From Mycolicibacterium hassiacum DSM 44199 (GTDB lineage: Bacteria; Actinomycetota; Actinomycetes; Mycobacteriales; Mycobacteriaceae), in assembly GCF_900603025.1 (NCBI RefSeq), contig NZ_LR026975.1:3162001-3226000 (forward strand): a stretch of DNA of 64,000 nt. Direction: 5' to 3'. The translations under genes and the position numbers were made by a program. Of this stretch, positions 52,942-61,348 are shown in pieces. Numbering within the stretch: the stretch's first letter is position 1; each line of letters starts with the position of its first letter. Below the pieces are notes generated by a model. That model had not been told where the DNA came from. It saw nothing but the letters and a program-made list of their open reading frames with translations, and did not search any database.

Positions 52942-53973
52942 TTGAACGAGATTCCTTTCGACACAGCCGCTCTCGGTCGATGGCTGGACAGCCAGGCCGC
53001 ACCGGGACACGGTGAGCAGCCCGAACTGGAACGACTGACCGGCGGATCACAGAACACCCTCTTGCTGCTGCGACGCGGCGACGAGCGGATGGTGCTGCGC
53101 ATGCCGGGAACCGCGGCCGACAAGGCCCGTACCGACGGGCTGCTGCGCGAGATCCGGCTGGTGCGCGCACTCTCCGGAACCGATGTGCCGCATGCGGAAC
53201 TGATCGCCGCCGACGAGTCGGGCGAGATCCTCGGCGCGCCGTTCTACGTCATGAAGGCCGTCGACGGGTGGAGTCCCACCGGCGGCTGGCCCGAACCCTT
53301 CGATCGTGACCCGCAGGCGCGGCGCGAGCTGGCGTTCGAGCTCGTCGACGGGGCGGCGCGGCTGGCCCGGGTGGACTGGCGCGCCCGGGGCCTGGAGGGC
53401 TTCGGCCGACCCGACGGGTTCCACGACCGCCAGGTGGACCGCTGGTTGGCCTTCCTCGGTCAGTACCGGTTCCGCGAACTGCCCGGTCTCGACGAGGCCG
53501 CCGAGTGGCTGCGCCGCAACCGGCCGGCGCACTACGAACCCGGAATCATGCACGGCGACTACCAGTTCGCCAACGTGATGTATCACCACGGCCGGCCGGC
53601 CAGGCTGGCCGCGATCGTCGACTGGGAGATGACCACGATCGGCGACCCGCTGCTGGATCTGGCCTGGGCACTGCTGGGCTGGGACGGCGAGTACCCGCGC
53701 GAGTCGGGCTTCTACGTCGACGTGAGCGGGATGCCCACCCGCACCGAACTGCTGGAGCACTACGAACGGATCAGCGGCCGCCCCACCGACGACATCGACT
53801 ACTACCTGGTGCTGGCCAACTGGAAACTCGGCGTGGTGCTGGAGAAGAGCTACGCGGCCCTGCAGCGCGGCAAGACCGTCGACCCGAAGGTCGAGATGTT
53901 CGGTCCGCTGGTGTTGGAGCTGATCGCCAACGCGGCCGAACTGGCCCGTTCCCTACCGACGAAACGGAATTGA
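52942..53973 (+). CDS. APH-fold kinase (ACAD10/11 N-domain-like phosphotransferase)
   Basis: A 343-residue protein of the aminoglycoside-phosphotransferase fold. The catalytic loop is MHGDYQFANVM (H204, D206, N211), and the metal-binding Asp is D227 in VDWEMTTIGDPLLDLAW. Relatives are the N-terminal domain of human ACAD10/ACAD11 and bacterial LvaA, which phosphorylate 4-hydroxyacyl-CoA so that the phosphate can be eliminated. The start is a TTG with GGAG six bases upstream. It heads the operon 52942-57003 with an SDR, an ACAD10/11-type dehydrogenase and an MDR. That context supports this function over antibiotic resistance. Confidence 0.88.
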   Translation: MNEIPFDTAALGRWLDSQAAPGHGEQPELERLTGGSQNTLLLLRRGDERMVLRMPGTAADKARTDGLLREIRLVRALSGTDVPHAELIAADESGEILGAPFYVMKAVDGWSPTGGWPEPFDRDPQARRELAFELVDGAARLARVDWRARGLEGFGRPDGFHDRQVDRWLAFLGQYRFRELPGLDEAAEWLRRNRPAHYEPGIMHGDYQFANVMYHHGRPARLAAIVDWEMTTIGDPLLDLAWALLGWDGEYPRESGFYVDVSGMPTRTELLEHYERISGRPTDDIDYYLVLANWKLGVVLEKSYAALQRGKTVDPKVEMFGPLVLELIANAAELARSLPTKRN

Positions 53974-53974
53974 C

Positions 53975-54736
53975 ATGGGCTACGCCGACGAACTGTTCGA
54001 CCTCACCGACCGGGTCGTCCTCATCACCGGCGGCAGCCGGGGGCTGGGGCGCGAGATGGCGTTCGGCTGCGCCCGGTGCGGCGCCGACGTGATCGTCGCC
54101 AGCCGCAACTACGACAACTGTGTCGCCACGGCCGAGGAGATCACCCGCCAGACCGGCCGCACGGCCATGCCGTACGGCGTGCACGTGGGTCGCTGGGATC
54201 AGCTCGAGGGGCTGGTCGACGCCTGTTACGACCGGTTCGGCAGGCTCGACGCGCTGATCAACAACGCCGGCATGTCGCCCACCTACGACTCGCTGAGCTC
54301 GGTGTCGGAGCAGCTGTTCGACGCGGTGGTGAACCTGAACTTCAAGGGACCGTTCCGGTTGACCGCGCTGGTCGGTGAGCGCATGGTCGAGGCGGGCCGC
54401 GGATCGATCGTCAACGTCAGCTCGACGGGCTCGATCCGGCCGACGCCGGAGATCCTGCCCTACGCCGCTGCCAAGTCGGCGCTCAACGCGCTGACCGAGG
54501 GGTTCGCGCTGGCGTACGGACCGGCGGTGCGGGTGAACACCCTCATGTCCGGGCCGTTCTACACCGACGTCAGCAAGTACTGGGATCCCGAGGTCACCCG
54601 ACGGCAGTTCGAGAAGCACGCGCTCAAGCGCGCCGGTGACCCACCCGAGATCGTCGGCGCCGCCCTGTATCTGGTGTCGGACGCATCGAGCTACACCAGC
54701 GGCGCCCTGCTGCGTGTGGACGGCGGCATCCCCTGA
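53975..54736 (+). CDS. SDR family oxidoreductase
   Basis: A 253-residue classical SDR. The cofactor motif is TGGSRGLGREMAFGCARCGADVI, followed by ASRNYDNC where Arg after Ser suggests NADP. The catalytic pair is Y163/K167 in PYAAAKSALNAL. It resembles gluconate/3-oxoacyl reductase-type SDRs. In this operon it could interconvert a keto and a hydroxy group on the acyl chain, feeding the kinase-ACAD pair. It begins one base after the kinase stop (TGACATG). A conserved TSGALLRVDGGIP tail ends the protein. Confidence 0.9.
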   Translation: MGYADELFDLTDRVVLITGGSRGLGREMAFGCARCGADVIVASRNYDNCVATAEEITRQTGRTAMPYGVHVGRWDQLEGLVDACYDRFGRLDALINNAGMSPTYDSLSSVSEQLFDAVVNLNFKGPFRLTALVGERMVEAGRGSIVNVSSTGSIRPTPEILPYAAAKSALNALTEGFALAYGPAVRVNTLMSGPFYTDVSKYWDPEVTRRQFEKHALKRAGDPPEIVGAALYLVSDASSYTSGALLRVDGGIP

Positions 54737-54751
54737 TCCGAGGAGCATCAC

Positions 54752-56038
54752 GTGAGCTGGGATTTCTCCACCGAACCCGAATTCGAAGCCAAGCTGGACT
54801 GGATCCGCACGTTCGTGCGCGAGGAGGTCGAACCCCTCGACGCGCTGTTCCCCGGTTACGAGTACGTGCCGCTGAACGAGGAACGCCGCCGGATCGTCGA
54901 TCCGCTCAAACAGCGGGTCCGCGAACAGGGCCTGTGGGCGCCGCATCTCGGCCCCGAACTCGGCGGACAGGGTTTCGGTGCGGTGAAACTCACGCTGATC
55001 AACGAGATCCTCGGCCGCACCGCATGGGGGCCGATCGTGTTCGGCACCCAGGCGCCGGATACCGGCAACGCCGAGATCCTGGCCCGGTTCGGCACCCCGG
55101 AGCAGAAGGAACGCTACCTGCAGCCCCTGCTGAACGGGGACATCTTCTCCTGCTTCTCGATGACCGAGCCGCAGGGCGGTGCCGACCCCCGCGTCTTCAC
55201 CACCCGCGCGGTGCGCGACGGCGACGACTGGGTGATCAACGGTTACAAGTACTTCTCGTCCAACGCGACCGTCGCGTCGTTCTTCATCGTGCTGGCCATC
55301 ACCGACCCCGACGTTCCGGTGCACAAGGGCGCCTCGATGTTCCTGATCCCGGCCGGCACCCCGGGCCTGACGATCGAGGCGAACCACCACCTCTACGGGG
55401 CGTATCCGCACGACCCGGGGCATGCGCTGGTGCACTACGACAATGTGCGGGTGCCGGCCGACGCGATGCTCGGCGAACCCGGCCAGGGCTTCCACGTCGC
55501 ACAGTCGCGGCTGGCCGGCGGTCGGCTGCACCACGCGATGCGCTGTATCGGCGTGGCGCAGAAGGCCATCGACATGATGGCCCCACGCGCGAAAAGCCGT
55601 TTCACCCAGGGAAGTTCGCTGGCCGACAAGCAGCTGGTCCAGCAGTTCATCGCCGACTCCTACACCGAGCTGATGCCGTTCCGCCTGGCGGTGCTGCACG
55701 CCGCGTGGCTCATCGACACCCAGGGCGAGCACGCGGCCCGCGCCGAGATCGCCGCCTGCAAGATCCTGGCCGCCAAGGTGGTGCAGTCGATTACCCTACG
55801 GGCGATGCAGGTACACGGGGCCATGGGGTTGACCAAGGAGCTGCCGCTGGCCGGGATGTTCATGTCCGGCGTGGCGCTCGGGCTGGCCGACGGGCCGACC
55901 GAGGCCCACAAGGTCAACCTGGCGCGCCAGCTGCTGAAGGGCTACGAGGCCGAGGATCCGTTGTGGCCCAGCGAGTTCTACGCTCACCGCCTCGCCGCGG
56001 CGACCGAGAGGTACGGTACGGAGGTCGCCGCACCGTGA
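54752..56038 (+). CDS. ACAD10/11-type acyl-CoA dehydrogenase
   Basis: A 428-residue ACAD, longer than the others here. FAD motifs are SMTEPQGGADPRVFTTRAV and GYKYFSSNATVASFF. The middle helix reads AGGRLHHAMRCIGVAQKAI, as in ACAD10/ACAD11 (usually GRIHHCMR). The C-terminal base motif is LADGPTEAHKVNLARQLL, with D380 in place of the Glu of EGT enzymes. These are the marks of the group that acts with an APH-fold kinase on 4-hydroxyacyl-CoA. Because the kinase is a separate gene two positions upstream, the system is split, as in bacterial Lva clusters. The GTG has GAGGAG upstream and the stop overlaps the next start (GTGA). Confidence 0.92.
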   Translation: MSWDFSTEPEFEAKLDWIRTFVREEVEPLDALFPGYEYVPLNEERRRIVDPLKQRVREQGLWAPHLGPELGGQGFGAVKLTLINEILGRTAWGPIVFGTQAPDTGNAEILARFGTPEQKERYLQPLLNGDIFSCFSMTEPQGGADPRVFTTRAVRDGDDWVINGYKYFSSNATVASFFIVLAITDPDVPVHKGASMFLIPAGTPGLTIEANHHLYGAYPHDPGHALVHYDNVRVPADAMLGEPGQGFHVAQSRLAGGRLHHAMRCIGVAQKAIDMMAPRAKSRFTQGSSLADKQLVQQFIADSYTELMPFRLAVLHAAWLIDTQGEHAARAEIAACKILAAKVVQSITLRAMQVHGAMGLTKELPLAGMFMSGVALGLADGPTEAHKVNLARQLLKGYEAEDPLWPSEFYAHRLAAATERYGTEVAAP

Positions 56039-57003
56039 TCGCCGTGCGCTGCACCGACTACGGTCCACCCGAAGAACTGGAACTGCTCGAGGTCGACGAC
56101 CCGCGGCCCGGGCCCGGACAGGTGGTGGTGCGGATCCACGCCGCCGCGGTGAACTACCCGGATGTGCTCGCGATCGCGGGCAGGTATCAGGTGCGTGAGC
56201 CGGTGCCGTTCACGCCCGGCAGCGAGTTCGCCGGTGAGGTGGTCGCGGTCGGTGCGGAGGCGACGCTGCGGCCGGGCGACCGGGTGTTCGGGACGGTGCC
56301 GACCGGTGCGTTCGCCGAGCAGGTGGTCGTCGACCAGGTCGCGGTGTCCGCCGTCCCCGACAAGGTGAGCTTCGCCGACGCGGCGGCATTCGGCGTCACC
56401 TACCGCACCGCGTATCACGCGCTGCGGTCGGTCGCCGAGGTCGGCGCCGACGACTGGGTCGTCGTGCTGGGCGCGGCCGGCGGGGTCGGGTTGGCCGCCG
56501 TCGACCTGGCGAAGACGATGGGCGCCCGGGTGGTCGCCGCATCCAGCGGGGCGAAACTCGCCGTGTGCCGCGAGCGCGGCGCCGATGCGGCGATCGACTA
56601 CGACAACGAGGACCTGAAGTCACGCATCCGTGAGCTCACCGGCGGCGGCGCGCATGTCGTGCTCGACCCGGTCGGCGGTCCGTACGCGGAACCCGCGCTG
56701 CGTGCGCTGCGCCGCAACGGCGTGTTCGTCACCCTGGGGTACGCCGCCGGTTCGATTCCGGCGATCCCGCTGAACCTGGTGCTGCTCAAGGCCATCGCCG
56801 TGCGCGGGATGGAACTGCGGACCTTCGCAATGGACCACCCCGAGCAGTCGACCCGGGATGTCGCCGAGCTGCAACGGCTTTTCGCCGAGGGGAGGATCCG
56901 CCCCCACATCGGCGCCCGGTTCCCGCTGAGCCGCACCGCCGAGGCGCTGCGGCTGGTGGCCGACCGCGGGGCGGTGGGCAAGGTCGTCATCGAGGTGGCT
57001 TGA
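56035..57003 (+). CDS. NADPH:quinone oxidoreductase-like MDR (zeta-crystallin type)
   Basis: A 322-residue medium-chain reductase without zinc ligands. Motifs are NYPDVLAIAGRYQ, GSEFAGEVVAVG, and the nucleotide loop VLGAAGGVGLAAVDLAKTMGARV. It is the last gene of the operon, started by a GTG overlapping the ACAD stop. Such enzymes reduce enones, quinones or enoyl thioesters with NADPH; a 2-enoyl-CoA produced by the kinase-ACAD step would be a logical substrate, but this is inference. It ends 19 bases before the convergent frameshifted SDR gene. Confidence 0.9.
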   Translation: MIAVRCTDYGPPEELELLEVDDPRPGPGQVVVRIHAAAVNYPDVLAIAGRYQVREPVPFTPGSEFAGEVVAVGAEATLRPGDRVFGTVPTGAFAEQVVVDQVAVSAVPDKVSFADAAAFGVTYRTAYHALRSVAEVGADDWVVVLGAAGGVGLAAVDLAKTMGARVVAASSGAKLAVCRERGADAAIDYDNEDLKSRIRELTGGGAHVVLDPVGGPYAEPALRALRRNGVFVTLGYAAGSIPAIPLNLVLLKAIAVRGMELRTFAMDHPEQSTRDVAELQRLFAEGRIRPHIGARFPLSRTAEALRLVADRGAVGKVVIEVA

Positions 57004-57022
57004 CGATCGCCGGACGCCCGGG

Positions 57023-57780
57023 TCAGGCGCCCAGCATCGCCAGGCCGCCGTCGACGGCGAGCAACTGTCCGGTGATGAACCGCGACCCCTCGCCGGCCAG
57101 GAACACCAGCATCGGCGTCAGGTCGCGCAATGGGTCACCGAGCTTGCCGCCCAGCGGGATCGCGGCCTGGATCTGTTGTTCCAGCAGTGCGGCTCCGTGC
57201 GGGCCGAGGTAGTCGCGCAGCCGCTGGGCTCCGGGCGTCTCGACGGCCGGAGCCACCGCGTTGACCGTCACCCCGGCATAGGCCCACGCCTTGGCGGCGC
57301 TGCGGGTCCAGGCGTGCACCGCGGCCTTGGTGGCCGAGTACAGCGCCGCGATCGGGTTGCCGGTGATCCCCTCGGCGGATCCGAGATTGATGATGCGTCC
57401 GCCGTGCGACTGCATCGCCGCGAATGCCGCCTGGTTGGTCCACACCGTAGCGGCCAGGTTGGTCGACGACATGAACTCCAGATCCGCTTCGGTGATCCGG
57501 CCCGGCACACTGCCCTGCCAGAGCCCGGCCGCGTGCAGCAGAACGTCGAGGCCGCCGAGCTTCTCGGTGACCTCGGCGACCACCCGTTCCACCTCCTCGC
57601 GCTGCCGGCAGTCGCAGCGCACCCAGGTGGCCGCGTCGGCGAGCCGATCGGGCGGCGGGGTCTGGTGGAAGGTGGCCGCCACCGCGGCCCGTGCGTGGCG
57701 AACGCCTCCACCGCCGCCGCGCCGATGCCGGTCGCCGCACCGGTGACCAGGATTCGTCGTCCGTCGAGTTCGCCCACCAC
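57023..57780 (-). pseudogene. SDR family oxidoreductase, frameshifted
   Basis: The N-terminus MVGELDGRRILVTGAATGIG is read from 57780, but a coherent SDR C-terminus (DVLLHAAGLWQGS, LYSATKAAVHAW, FITGQLLAVDGGLAMLGA) lies in another frame ending at 57023. The switch falls at the CCC run at 57688-57690 (plus strand): one extra G on the coding strand would give FATHGAAVAATF and restore one ~253-residue protein. Everything else, including the YSATK active site, is intact. So it is either a very recent inactivation or a one-base sequencing error. It would be the last gene of the P450 operon 57023-60313. Confidence 0.8.
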
Positions 57781-57786
57781 TAGCTG

Positions 57787-58253
57787 CTACGGTCGGTTCT
57801 GCTCGAGGAAGGCGCCGAAGTCGCCGAACAGTGCCCGCTCCACGATCTCGATGCGCACGCCCCGGCGTCGATGTGGTAGGCGAAGGCCGCGGCCGCACCG
57901 CCCTCCCCCACCACACACGCCTCCCGCTCGAACCCGGCCGCGGCCAGCCGCTCCGACACCGCGGCCACGTCGTCGACGAAATAGCCCAGATGATGGGCGG
58001 CGTTGCCGGGCACCGGGGTCCAGATCGTGCCGGGTATCTGCTGTACCAGTTCCAGATGCGGGGCCTGCAGGCTGTAGGCGAACCGGAAATCCACCGTGCG
58101 GTCGGTGTCCGCGATGCGCACCGGCAGGCTGAACTCCAGCGGCGCCGTCCACTCGTATCCGCCGATCGCGCTCAGCCGCGCCATCGCCGCGTCCAGATCG
58201 GCGACGACCACCCCGGTGTGATAGAGGTCCTCGGCGTTGAGGATGGCGGTCAA
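57787..58253 (-). pseudogene. VOC (glyoxalase/bleomycin-resistance-fold) protein, frameshifted
   Basis: The protein starts LYHTGVVVADLDAAMARL and continues through HLGYFVDDVAAVSERLAAAGF and AFAYHIDAG, the normal VOC/epimerase-like pattern. After the CCCC run at 57860-57863 (plus strand) the frame fails; the adjacent frame continues GVRIEIVERALFGDFGAFLEQ to a stop at 57787. One extra G would restore about 156 residues. The likely start is a TTG at 58253 overlapping the SDR stop (TTGA). VOC proteins of this kind are metal-dependent epimerases, lyases or dioxygenases; no substrate is known. It has the same type of defect as its neighbour. Confidence 0.8.
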
Positions 58254-59080
58254 CCCACCACCAGCCCGGCGTCGACGGACAGCGTGATGCCGGTGACGTA
58301 CCGCCCGTCCTCGGAGCACAGGTACAGCATCGCCCGGGAGATGTCGATCGGTTCCACCAGCGGCGAGGGCGGCAGGTTCTGCATGGTCTGACCGAACTCC
58401 GGGTGCTCGGTGGTGTACCGGGCGAACTGCTCGTTGACCACCATCGGTGAGTTCACCCCGGTCGGGTGCACGGTGTTGACGCGGATGTTTCTCTCCGCCA
58501 GGGCATTCGCCCAGGCCCGCATCAACCCGACCACGCCGTGCTTGGCCGCCGCGTACCCGAGCGAACCGCGGTTGACGGTGCTCAGCCGGGCCCCGCCGAC
58601 CTTGAGGCCGGCCGACGAACTGGTGATCACGATCGCGCCGCCCTGATCCTGTTCGAGCAGGGTCGGGATGGCGGCCTCGACGGTGTTGAACACCCCGGTG
58701 AGCATGATGTCGATGGCGTCGTGCCAGGCGGCCATGGTGTGCGCGGCGTCGCCGATGATCGGCATGATCCCGGCGTTGGCGAGGACGAAGTCGAGCCGGC
58801 CCAGCTCGGCGACGCCTTCGGCGACAACGCGTTTCATCGCCTCGAAGTCCCGCACATCGGCTTGCCGGGCGACGATGCGGCGGCCGTGCTTCTCGACCAG
58901 CTTCACCGTCTGTTCGAGATCGTCCGGCGTGGCCATCGGGTAGGCCACGGTGTCCACCTGCGCGCACAGGTCGACGGCGATGATGTCGGCGCCCTCCTGC
59001 GCGAACAACTCGGCGTGGGATCGGCCCTGTCCGCGCGCGGCACCGGTTATCAGCGCGACCTTTCCGTCCAGCTTTCCCAT
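58250..59080 (-). CDS. mycofactocin-coupled SDR family oxidoreductase
   Basis: A 276-residue SDR. After the motif TGAARGQGRSHAELFAQEGAD comes AVDLCAQVDTVAYPMATPDDLEQTVKLVE, the insertion typical of SDRs whose bound NAD is re-oxidised through mycofactocin. The catalytic pair is Y176/K180 (GYAAAKHG). It lies 33 bases after the P450 gene in the minus-strand operon and would oxidise the alcohol made by the P450. AAGGAG precedes the ATG. It is similar to the SDR at 42347, which also neighbours a P450, so the pairing is repeated. Confidence 0.92.
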   Translation of the reverse strand: MGKLDGKVALITGAARGQGRSHAELFAQEGADIIAVDLCAQVDTVAYPMATPDDLEQTVKLVEKHGRRIVARQADVRDFEAMKRVVAEGVAELGRLDFVLANAGIMPIIGDAAHTMAAWHDAIDIMLTGVFNTVEAAIPTLLEQDQGGAIVITSSSAGLKVGGARLSTVNRGSLGYAAAKHGVVGLMRAWANALAERNIRVNTVHPTGVNSPMVVNEQFARYTTEHPEFGQTMQNLPPSPLVEPIDISRAMLYLCSEDGRYVTGITLSVDAGLVVG

Positions 59081-59113
59081 GTTGAATCTCCTTGTTTCCG
59101 AGTCGAAATCCGA

Positions 59114-60313
59114 TCAGCCGATGACCGAGGCCGGTTTGCGCGGCAGGATCACCAGATTGCGGTAACCGCGGACACTGCTGCCGTAGGTGTATCGCATCCG
59201 GGACCAGTCGATCTCGTAGTCCGGGAACCGGCGCAGAAGTTCCTCGAAGGCGATTCGGCTCTCCATCCGGGCCAGGTGCGCCCCCAAGCACAGGTGAACG
59301 CCGTAGCCGAACGCGAGCTGGCGACCGACCCTGCGATGGATGTCGAAGCGGTCCGGGTCGGGATACTGGCGTTCGTCGCGGACCGCCGCGCCGGTCAGCA
59401 GCACCACCCGGCTGCCCTCCGGGATGACGGTGCCGTGCAGTTCCACATCGCGTGTGGTGACCCGGCCCTGGTAGACCGACGGCGGTTCGTAGCGCAGCAT
59501 CTCCTCGATGGCGTTCGGGATCAGCGACGGATCGGCGCACAGCTCGGCCCGCTGGTCGGGGTTCCGCCACAGCGCGGCGGTGCCGCTGGCCACCAGCTTC
59601 ATCACCGTCTCATGACCGGCGACGGCGAGTTCGATGAGTCGCCCGCACAGCACCTCGTCGCGCAGATAGCTCTCGTTGCCGGCGTCGTCGACCACGGGTG
59701 TGTGCACCAGCAGGCTGATCAGATCCTCGCCGGGCCGGGCGCGCCGATCCTGAACGAGCTGATACATCAGCCCGAACAGTTCCGCGCCGGCGATGACGGC
59801 GTCCTCGGGCAACTCCCGCACACTCGGCGCCCCTTCGCGGGTCAGCATGCGGTTGCACAGGTCGTGCACGGTGTCGCGTTGTTGTGCGGGCAGCCCCATC
59901 ATCTCCCCGATCACCTGCATCGGCAGGCGGGAGGAGAACTCGGTCACCACATCCATCGAACCGCGCTGCACGGCCTGATCGAGCAGTTCCGTACACACCC
60001 GGCGGATCCTCGGCTCCAGCTCGGCGACGCGGCCGGCGGAGAACTGCCGGACCAGGATGCGGCGGTTCCACCCGTGTTCGGGTTCGTCCTTGGTGATCAG
60101 GGAGTCCAGCCCCTGCTCGAGCCCCTCCAGACTGATACCTTTTCCGCTGCAATAGGTTTCGTGATCAAGGCTGGCGGCCAGCACGTCGTCGTACCGGGAC
60201 AGCGCATAGAAGTCCAGTTCGCGGTTGTAGTAGACCGGGGCGTTGTCCCGTAGCCACTTGAACGTCGGGAACGGATCCTCGGCCATCGCGGGTGTCAGCG
60301 GGTTGTATTCCAT
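59114..60313 (-). CDS. cytochrome P450
   Basis: A 399-residue soluble P450. The heme ligand is C342 in FGYGVHLCLGAHLAR, and the ExxR motif is EEMLRYEP. The I-helix reads ELAVAGHETVMKL, with Glu-Thr for proton delivery. It is the first gene of the minus-strand operon; the ATG at 60313 lies 27 bases from the degenerate operator 60341-60353. The divergent TetR gene at 60491 is the likely regulator. The substrate is unknown, but the operon's mycofactocin SDR suggests the product is an alcohol that is oxidised further. Confidence 0.93.
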   Translation of the reverse strand: MEYNPLTPAMAEDPFPTFKWLRDNAPVYYNRELDFYALSRYDDVLAASLDHETYCSGKGISLEGLEQGLDSLITKDEPEHGWNRRILVRQFSAGRVAELEPRIRRVCTELLDQAVQRGSMDVVTEFSSRLPMQVIGEMMGLPAQQRDTVHDLCNRMLTREGAPSVRELPEDAVIAGAELFGLMYQLVQDRRARPGEDLISLLVHTPVVDDAGNESYLRDEVLCGRLIELAVAGHETVMKLVASGTAALWRNPDQRAELCADPSLIPNAIEEMLRYEPPSVYQGRVTTRDVELHGTVIPEGSRVVLLTGAAVRDERQYPDPDRFDIHRRVGRQLAFGYGVHLCLGAHLARMESRIAFEELLRRFPDYEIDWSRMRYTYGSSVRGYRNLVILPRKPASVIG

Positions 60314-60340
60314 ATCCGCCTCCGGAAGCGGGCTGTGGTC

Positions 60341-60353
60341 AGAATGCGATCCT
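60341..60353. promoter_or_regulatory. degenerate second operator copy
   Basis: AGAATGCGATCCT matches the full site at 60362-60374 at 11 of 13 bases. The centres are 21 bp apart, two helical turns, so two TetR dimers could bind on the same face of DNA. Confidence 0.5.
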
Positions 60354-60361
60354 GGCCATCA

Positions 60362-60374
60362 AGAATGCCATTCT
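60362..60374. promoter_or_regulatory. AGAATGnCATTCT operator next to TetR gene
   Basis: AGAATGCCATTCT is a perfect 6+1+6 inverted repeat, in the gap between the P450 ATG (60313) and the TetR ATG (60491). It recurs at 52907-52919. It is the probable autoregulatory and operon operator of the TetR protein. Confidence 0.7.
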
Positions 60375-60490
60375 GGCTGGTTGCCGAGGGCGATTTGACC
60401 GAAATCGGCGGTCGATCGGCTACCCGGGTGGGCGGCAGCCGCAGAGTAGGATTCTGTCGTGGTGAAACGCGATACTGCTGCTGGAGAACC

Positions 60491-61165
60491 ATGACCTCAC
60501 GGGTGGCGGCCGCGGTGGCGCGGGCCCTCGACGCGCGCCAGCGGGAAGCGACCGAGGAGGTGGAGCGGATCCTGCGGGCCGCGCTGGTGGTCATGGAACG
60601 GGTGTCCCCGGCACCGCCCCGGGTCAGCGACATCGTCGCGGAGGCCGGCACCTCCAACGCCGCGTTCTACCGCTACTTCTCCGGCAAGGACGATCTGATC
60701 CTCGCGGTGCTGGAGCGCGGCGTGAGCCTGGTGGCGTCCTACCTCGAGCACGAGATGGCCAAGGAGACCACCCCGCTGGCGGCGGTGGCGCGCTGGATCG
60801 AGGGAACGCTGGCACAGATCGGCGAGGCGCAGTTGATGAACGTCACCCGCGCGGCCATCAACCAGTTCACGCCCAGCCGCGACAACGAGATCACCCAGCC
60901 GCTGCGCCGGTTGCTCGAGGAACAGGTCGCCGCGGCCGGCTGCGACAACCCCGAGCTCGCGACCGACGCGGTGTTCGCCACCGTGCTCGGCACGCTGCGC
61001 AGGCATGTGGAGGAGGCGACCCGGCCGACTCCCGCCGAGGTCGACCACCTGGTTCGGTTCTGTCTGACCGCGATCGACCCCGAGGTGACACCCAGCCCGA
61101 CCGCCGTCGCCCGCACCCGTCGGCGACGCGGATCCGCCGCCCGGCGCCCGCGCACCAAGCGCTGA
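60491..61165 (+). CDS. TetR-family transcriptional regulator
   Basis: A 224-residue TetR. The helix-turn-helix occupies about residues 20-70 (VERILRAALVVMERVSPAPPRVSDIVAEAGTSNAAFYRYFSGKDDLILAV, cut here into its two helices ending FYRYF). The C-terminal helical domain is ligand-binding, and a basic tail (RTRRRRGSAARRPRTKR) follows. The ATG has GGAG four bases upstream. It is divergent from the P450 operon and the two operators lie between, so it most likely represses that operon, itself and, through the site at 52907, the kinase-ACAD operon. Confidence 0.92.
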   Translation: MTSRVAAAVARALDARQREATEEVERILRAALVVMERVSPAPPRVSDIVAEAGTSNAAFYRYFSGKDDLILAVLERGVSLVASYLEHEMAKETTPLAAVARWIEGTLAQIGEAQLMNVTRAAINQFTPSRDNEITQPLRRLLEEQVAAAGCDNPELATDAVFATVLGTLRRHVEEATRPTPAEVDHLVRFCLTAIDPEVTPSPTAVARTRRRRGSAARRPRTKR

Positions 61166-61214
61166 GATCGACTCCCCGACCGGTTGCCCGGCGGTAAGCT
61201 ACTCACTACGCTAT

Positions 61215-61244
61215 CCGAAATAACTAAATATTTTTCTGTTTCGG
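61215..61244. repeat. AT-rich segment with short inverted repeat
   Basis: CCGAAA at 61215-61220 is inverted as TTTCGG at 61239-61244 around an 18-base AT-rich loop. The stem is short, but this is the most AT-rich stretch of the intergenic gap before the ACAD at 61349 and probably contains its promoter. Confidence 0.4.
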
Positions 61245-61348
61245 CTGGGATTCGGCGCACCGGGTCCGGCCGAGGCATAGGAGTTGCCGTGCCGCGTCAC
61301 GCGGGTGTCGCCCGTGACCGGCGGCGCCTGGCATAGCGAAGGAGTGAC

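Noticed and set aside
52942..53973. Aminoglycoside resistance gene
   Set aside because: The APH fold is shared, but the operon context with an ACAD10/11-type dehydrogenase points to acyl-CoA phosphorylation.
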